Shown here in pieces: positions 7,582 to 8,898 of a stretch of 8,898 nucleotides of DNA. The translations under genes and the position numbers were made by a program. How positions within the stretch are numbered: position 1 is the first letter of the stretch; every line of letters begins with the position of its first letter. The notes under the pieces are model-generated. The model was not told the origin of the DNA. It ran no database searches and saw only the letters and a program-made list of their open reading frames with translations. The DNA is from Chloroflexota bacterium (GTDB taxonomy: Bacteria; Chloroflexota; UBA6077; CF-72). Where the stretch lies: NCBI GenBank assembly GCA_019247135.1, contig JAFAPL010000356.1, positions 1-8,898 on the forward strand, given 5' to 3'.

Positions 7582-8760
7582 TTGAAGATCAGCGACATCC
7601 GCGCGTCCACCGTCGATCTGACACCACGGCCGACGACGGTGCCGCGTGTCGCGCGCCAGTCCACGGAAGGGTTCGTCAGTCCGATGCGGCGGTACAGGGA
7701 GTACCGACGTGATGACTGGCAGGCGCACTGGAAGCGCGCCGCGGTGGTGGTGAGCGCCGAGGACGGCACGTACGGGCTCGGCTTCACCAACAACGCTGGC
7801 CCGGTCTGCGAGATCGTGAACGGCCACTTTGCGCATCTGCTCGTCGGGCAGGAGGCGACGGCGACAGAGAAGCTGTGGGACGTCATGCGGCGCAGTTCGA
7901 CGCCGTACGGGAGCGCCGGCCTGGCCAGCTATGCAATCAGCGCGGTCGACATCGCGCTGTGGGATCTCAAAGGGAAGCTGCTGGGCCGTCCCGTCTACGA
8001 GCTGCTGGGCGGGCCGCAGAAGGAGAGCATCGCCTGCTACGCCAGCAACACTGACATCTCGTACGGCACCGAAGAGAGCGTGGCCTGGTTCCTCGAGCTC
8101 GGCTTCGAGGCAGTTAAGGTCTTCTTGCGCGAGGGGCCGGAAGCGGGCATCGCCGGGGTCCGCCGGAGCGAGGAGTTGGTCGCGCGCACGCGCGACCAGG
8201 TGGGACCGGACGTGGAGCTGATGGTCGACGCCTGGACCTCACTGGACGTCGAGACGGCGGTCCGGCTGGGCGAAGCGTTGCGGCCGTACCGTATCAAGTG
8301 GCTGGAAGACTATCTCTTGCCGGATGACCTGGAGGGGTACGCGCGAGTGCGTCAGCGGCTGCCGGGCACCACGCTCGCTAGCGGTGAGCACTGGTACGGG
8401 CTGGCTCCGTTCGCAGCCGCGACCGGACGCGGGCTGGTCGACATCCTCCAGCCCGACCTGGCCTGGTGCGGCGGGATCAGCGCCGGCGTGCGGATCTGCC
8501 ACCTGGCAGAAGCGCACGGGCTGAGCGTGGTCGCCCACGCTGGCATGAACTACCCGTGGGGGCAGCACCTGTCGATGGCGATGCCGGCGATCCAGCTCGG
8601 CGAGCGCTCCGAGGGCGTCTCGCCGCCGGGCGTCCCGCTCGAGGAAGTCGCGGTATTGCCAGGCACGGCAGCCATCAAACAGGGTCGGGTGCGTCCGAGC
8701 GACGCGCCAGGTCTGGGTCTCGAGATCGATAAAGAATGGCTGGAGCGCCGCACCGTCTAG
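7582..8760 (+). CDS. Enolase-superfamily sugar acid dehydratase (L-rhamnonate dehydratase-like)
   Basis: This cytoplasmic Mg2+ enzyme of the mandelate racemase/muconate lactonizing group probably dehydrates an aldonate to a 2-keto-3-deoxy acid. It has 392 residues, near the ~400 of rhamnonate dehydratase (RhmD). Metal ligands are D216 (LMVDAWTS), E242 (KWLEDY) and E269 (ASGEH). The acid/base His-Asp pair fits H319 (VVAHAG) and D292 in QPDLAWCGGIS, which closely parallels QPDVGWCGGLT of RhmD. The N-terminal part (SPMRRYREY, then AVVVSAEDGTYGLGFTNNAGPV) also follows RhmD. K179 sits in AVKVF, so the KxK motif of the racemase branch is absent. The capping segment after H319 (AGMNYPWGQH) differs from RhmD (GSSVYSHH), so specificity may differ. 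The start is TTG with GGGGAG seven bases upstream; no ATG fits. It follows the transporter genes on the same strand. The family is firm; L-rhamnonate as substrate is a guess, and fuconate, lyxonate or another acid is possible. Confidence 0.93.
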   Translation: MKISDIRASTVDLTPRPTTVPRVARQSTEGFVSPMRRYREYRRDDWQAHWKRAAVVVSAEDGTYGLGFTNNAGPVCEIVNGHFAHLLVGQEATATEKLWDVMRRSSTPYGSAGLASYAISAVDIALWDLKGKLLGRPVYELLGGPQKESIACYASNTDISYGTEESVAWFLELGFEAVKVFLREGPEAGIAGVRRSEELVARTRDQVGPDVELMVDAWTSLDVETAVRLGEALRPYRIKWLEDYLLPDDLEGYARVRQRLPGTTLASGEHWYGLAPFAAATGRGLVDILQPDLAWCGGISAGVRICHLAEAHGLSVVAHAGMNYPWGQHLSMAMPAIQLGERSEGVSPPGVPLEEVAVLPGTAAIKQGRVRPSDAPGLGLEIDKEWLERRTV

Positions 8761-8784
8761 TCATCGCTGCACCAGGCATGACGC

Positions 8785-8800
8785 CGAGTACTCTTGCGGC
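8785..8800 (+). promoter_or_regulatory. Candidate leaderless -10 element of the oxidoreductase gene
   Basis: TACTCT at 8789-8794 ends 6 nt before the ATG at 8801, which lacks a Shine-Dalgarno site. The surrounding CGAGTAC-N-CTT matches the box before the Nudix gene (1918-1928). No clear -35 is seen, so it may be an internal promoter within the operon or a chance match. Confidence 0.4.
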
Positions 8801-8898
8801 ATGCCAGGCAAGATACGAGTCGGGATCGTCGGCGCCACGGTAACACCCGGCGGTAGCGGCTGGGGCGCAAATGCGCACGTGCCGGCGCTGCGCGCGCT
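8801..8898 (+). CDS. Gfo/Idh/MocA-family NAD(P)-dependent oxidoreductase (3' partial)
   Basis: Only the first 32 codons lie in the window. They begin MPGKIRVGIVGAT and continue GWGANAHVPALRA. This is the first beta strand and glycine-rich turn of a Rossmann fold, followed by the AHxPALRA helix typical of Gfo/Idh/MocA dehydrogenases. The turn (GIVGATVTPGGSGWG) is a few residues longer than the plain GxGxxG, as in a subgroup related to galactose/glucose dehydrogenases. Such enzymes oxidise a sugar C1 or an inositol hydroxyl with NAD(P)+. Placed 40 bp after a sugar acid dehydratase, it could make the lactone precursor of that enzyme's substrate. The start is set by the motif position; no ribosome binding site is present, but a -10-like box lies just upstream. 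The full length and substrate cannot be judged. Confidence 0.83.
   Translation, partial: MPGKIRVGIVGATVTPGGSGWGANAHVPALRA

Overview
The window is GC-rich, densely coding bacterial DNA. No ribosomal or other phylogenetic marker is present, so taxonomy is inference. Several traits would fit a high-GC soil lineage such as Chloroflexota, with an actinobacterial-type or other high-GC phylum as the alternative. They are an APC-type permease opening with a [17 protein letters not shown] block, start codons preceded by TANNNT boxes instead of Shine-Dalgarno sites, and mixed ATG, GTG and TTG starts.

Left part (1-3694). An APC-superfamily permease enters from the left edge (5' end missing) and ends at 1880. 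A Nudix hydrolase remnant follows (1936-~2172). It has an intact Nudix box but carries an internal frameshift and lacks its C-terminal part. It runs tail-to-tail into an EntS-like MFS exporter on the minus strand (2171-3403). Upstream of the exporter on the same strand is a 47-residue single-pass membrane protein (3551-3694) with a clear ribosome binding site.

Right part (3695-8898). A 223-bp divergent intergenic region carries a convincing promoter (TTGACG-18-TAGCCT) with an inverted repeat in its spacer. It reads into an apparent carbohydrate operon: a double-NBD sugar ABC ATPase (3918-5420), a permease overlapping it by 4 bp (5417-6493), a secreted ribose-type binding protein (6522-7493), a rhamnonate-dehydratase-like enolase-superfamily enzyme (7582-8760), and the first 32 codons of a Gfo/Idh/MocA oxidoreductase (8801 to the edge).

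Together the right-hand genes suggest uptake of a monosaccharide (or sugar acid) followed by non-phosphorylative breakdown. The oxidoreductase would oxidise the sugar to a lactone or acid, and the dehydratase would convert the aldonate to a 2-keto-3-deoxy acid. The substrate is unknown; a 6-deoxy sugar such as rhamnose or fucose is a reasonable guess from the dehydratase. I see no tRNA, rRNA, CRISPR array, insertion sequence or phage gene, and no clear evidence of a wholly new system. The best leads are the uncharacterised sugar pathway, the tiny membrane protein, the decaying Nudix gene and the leaderless-type promoters.
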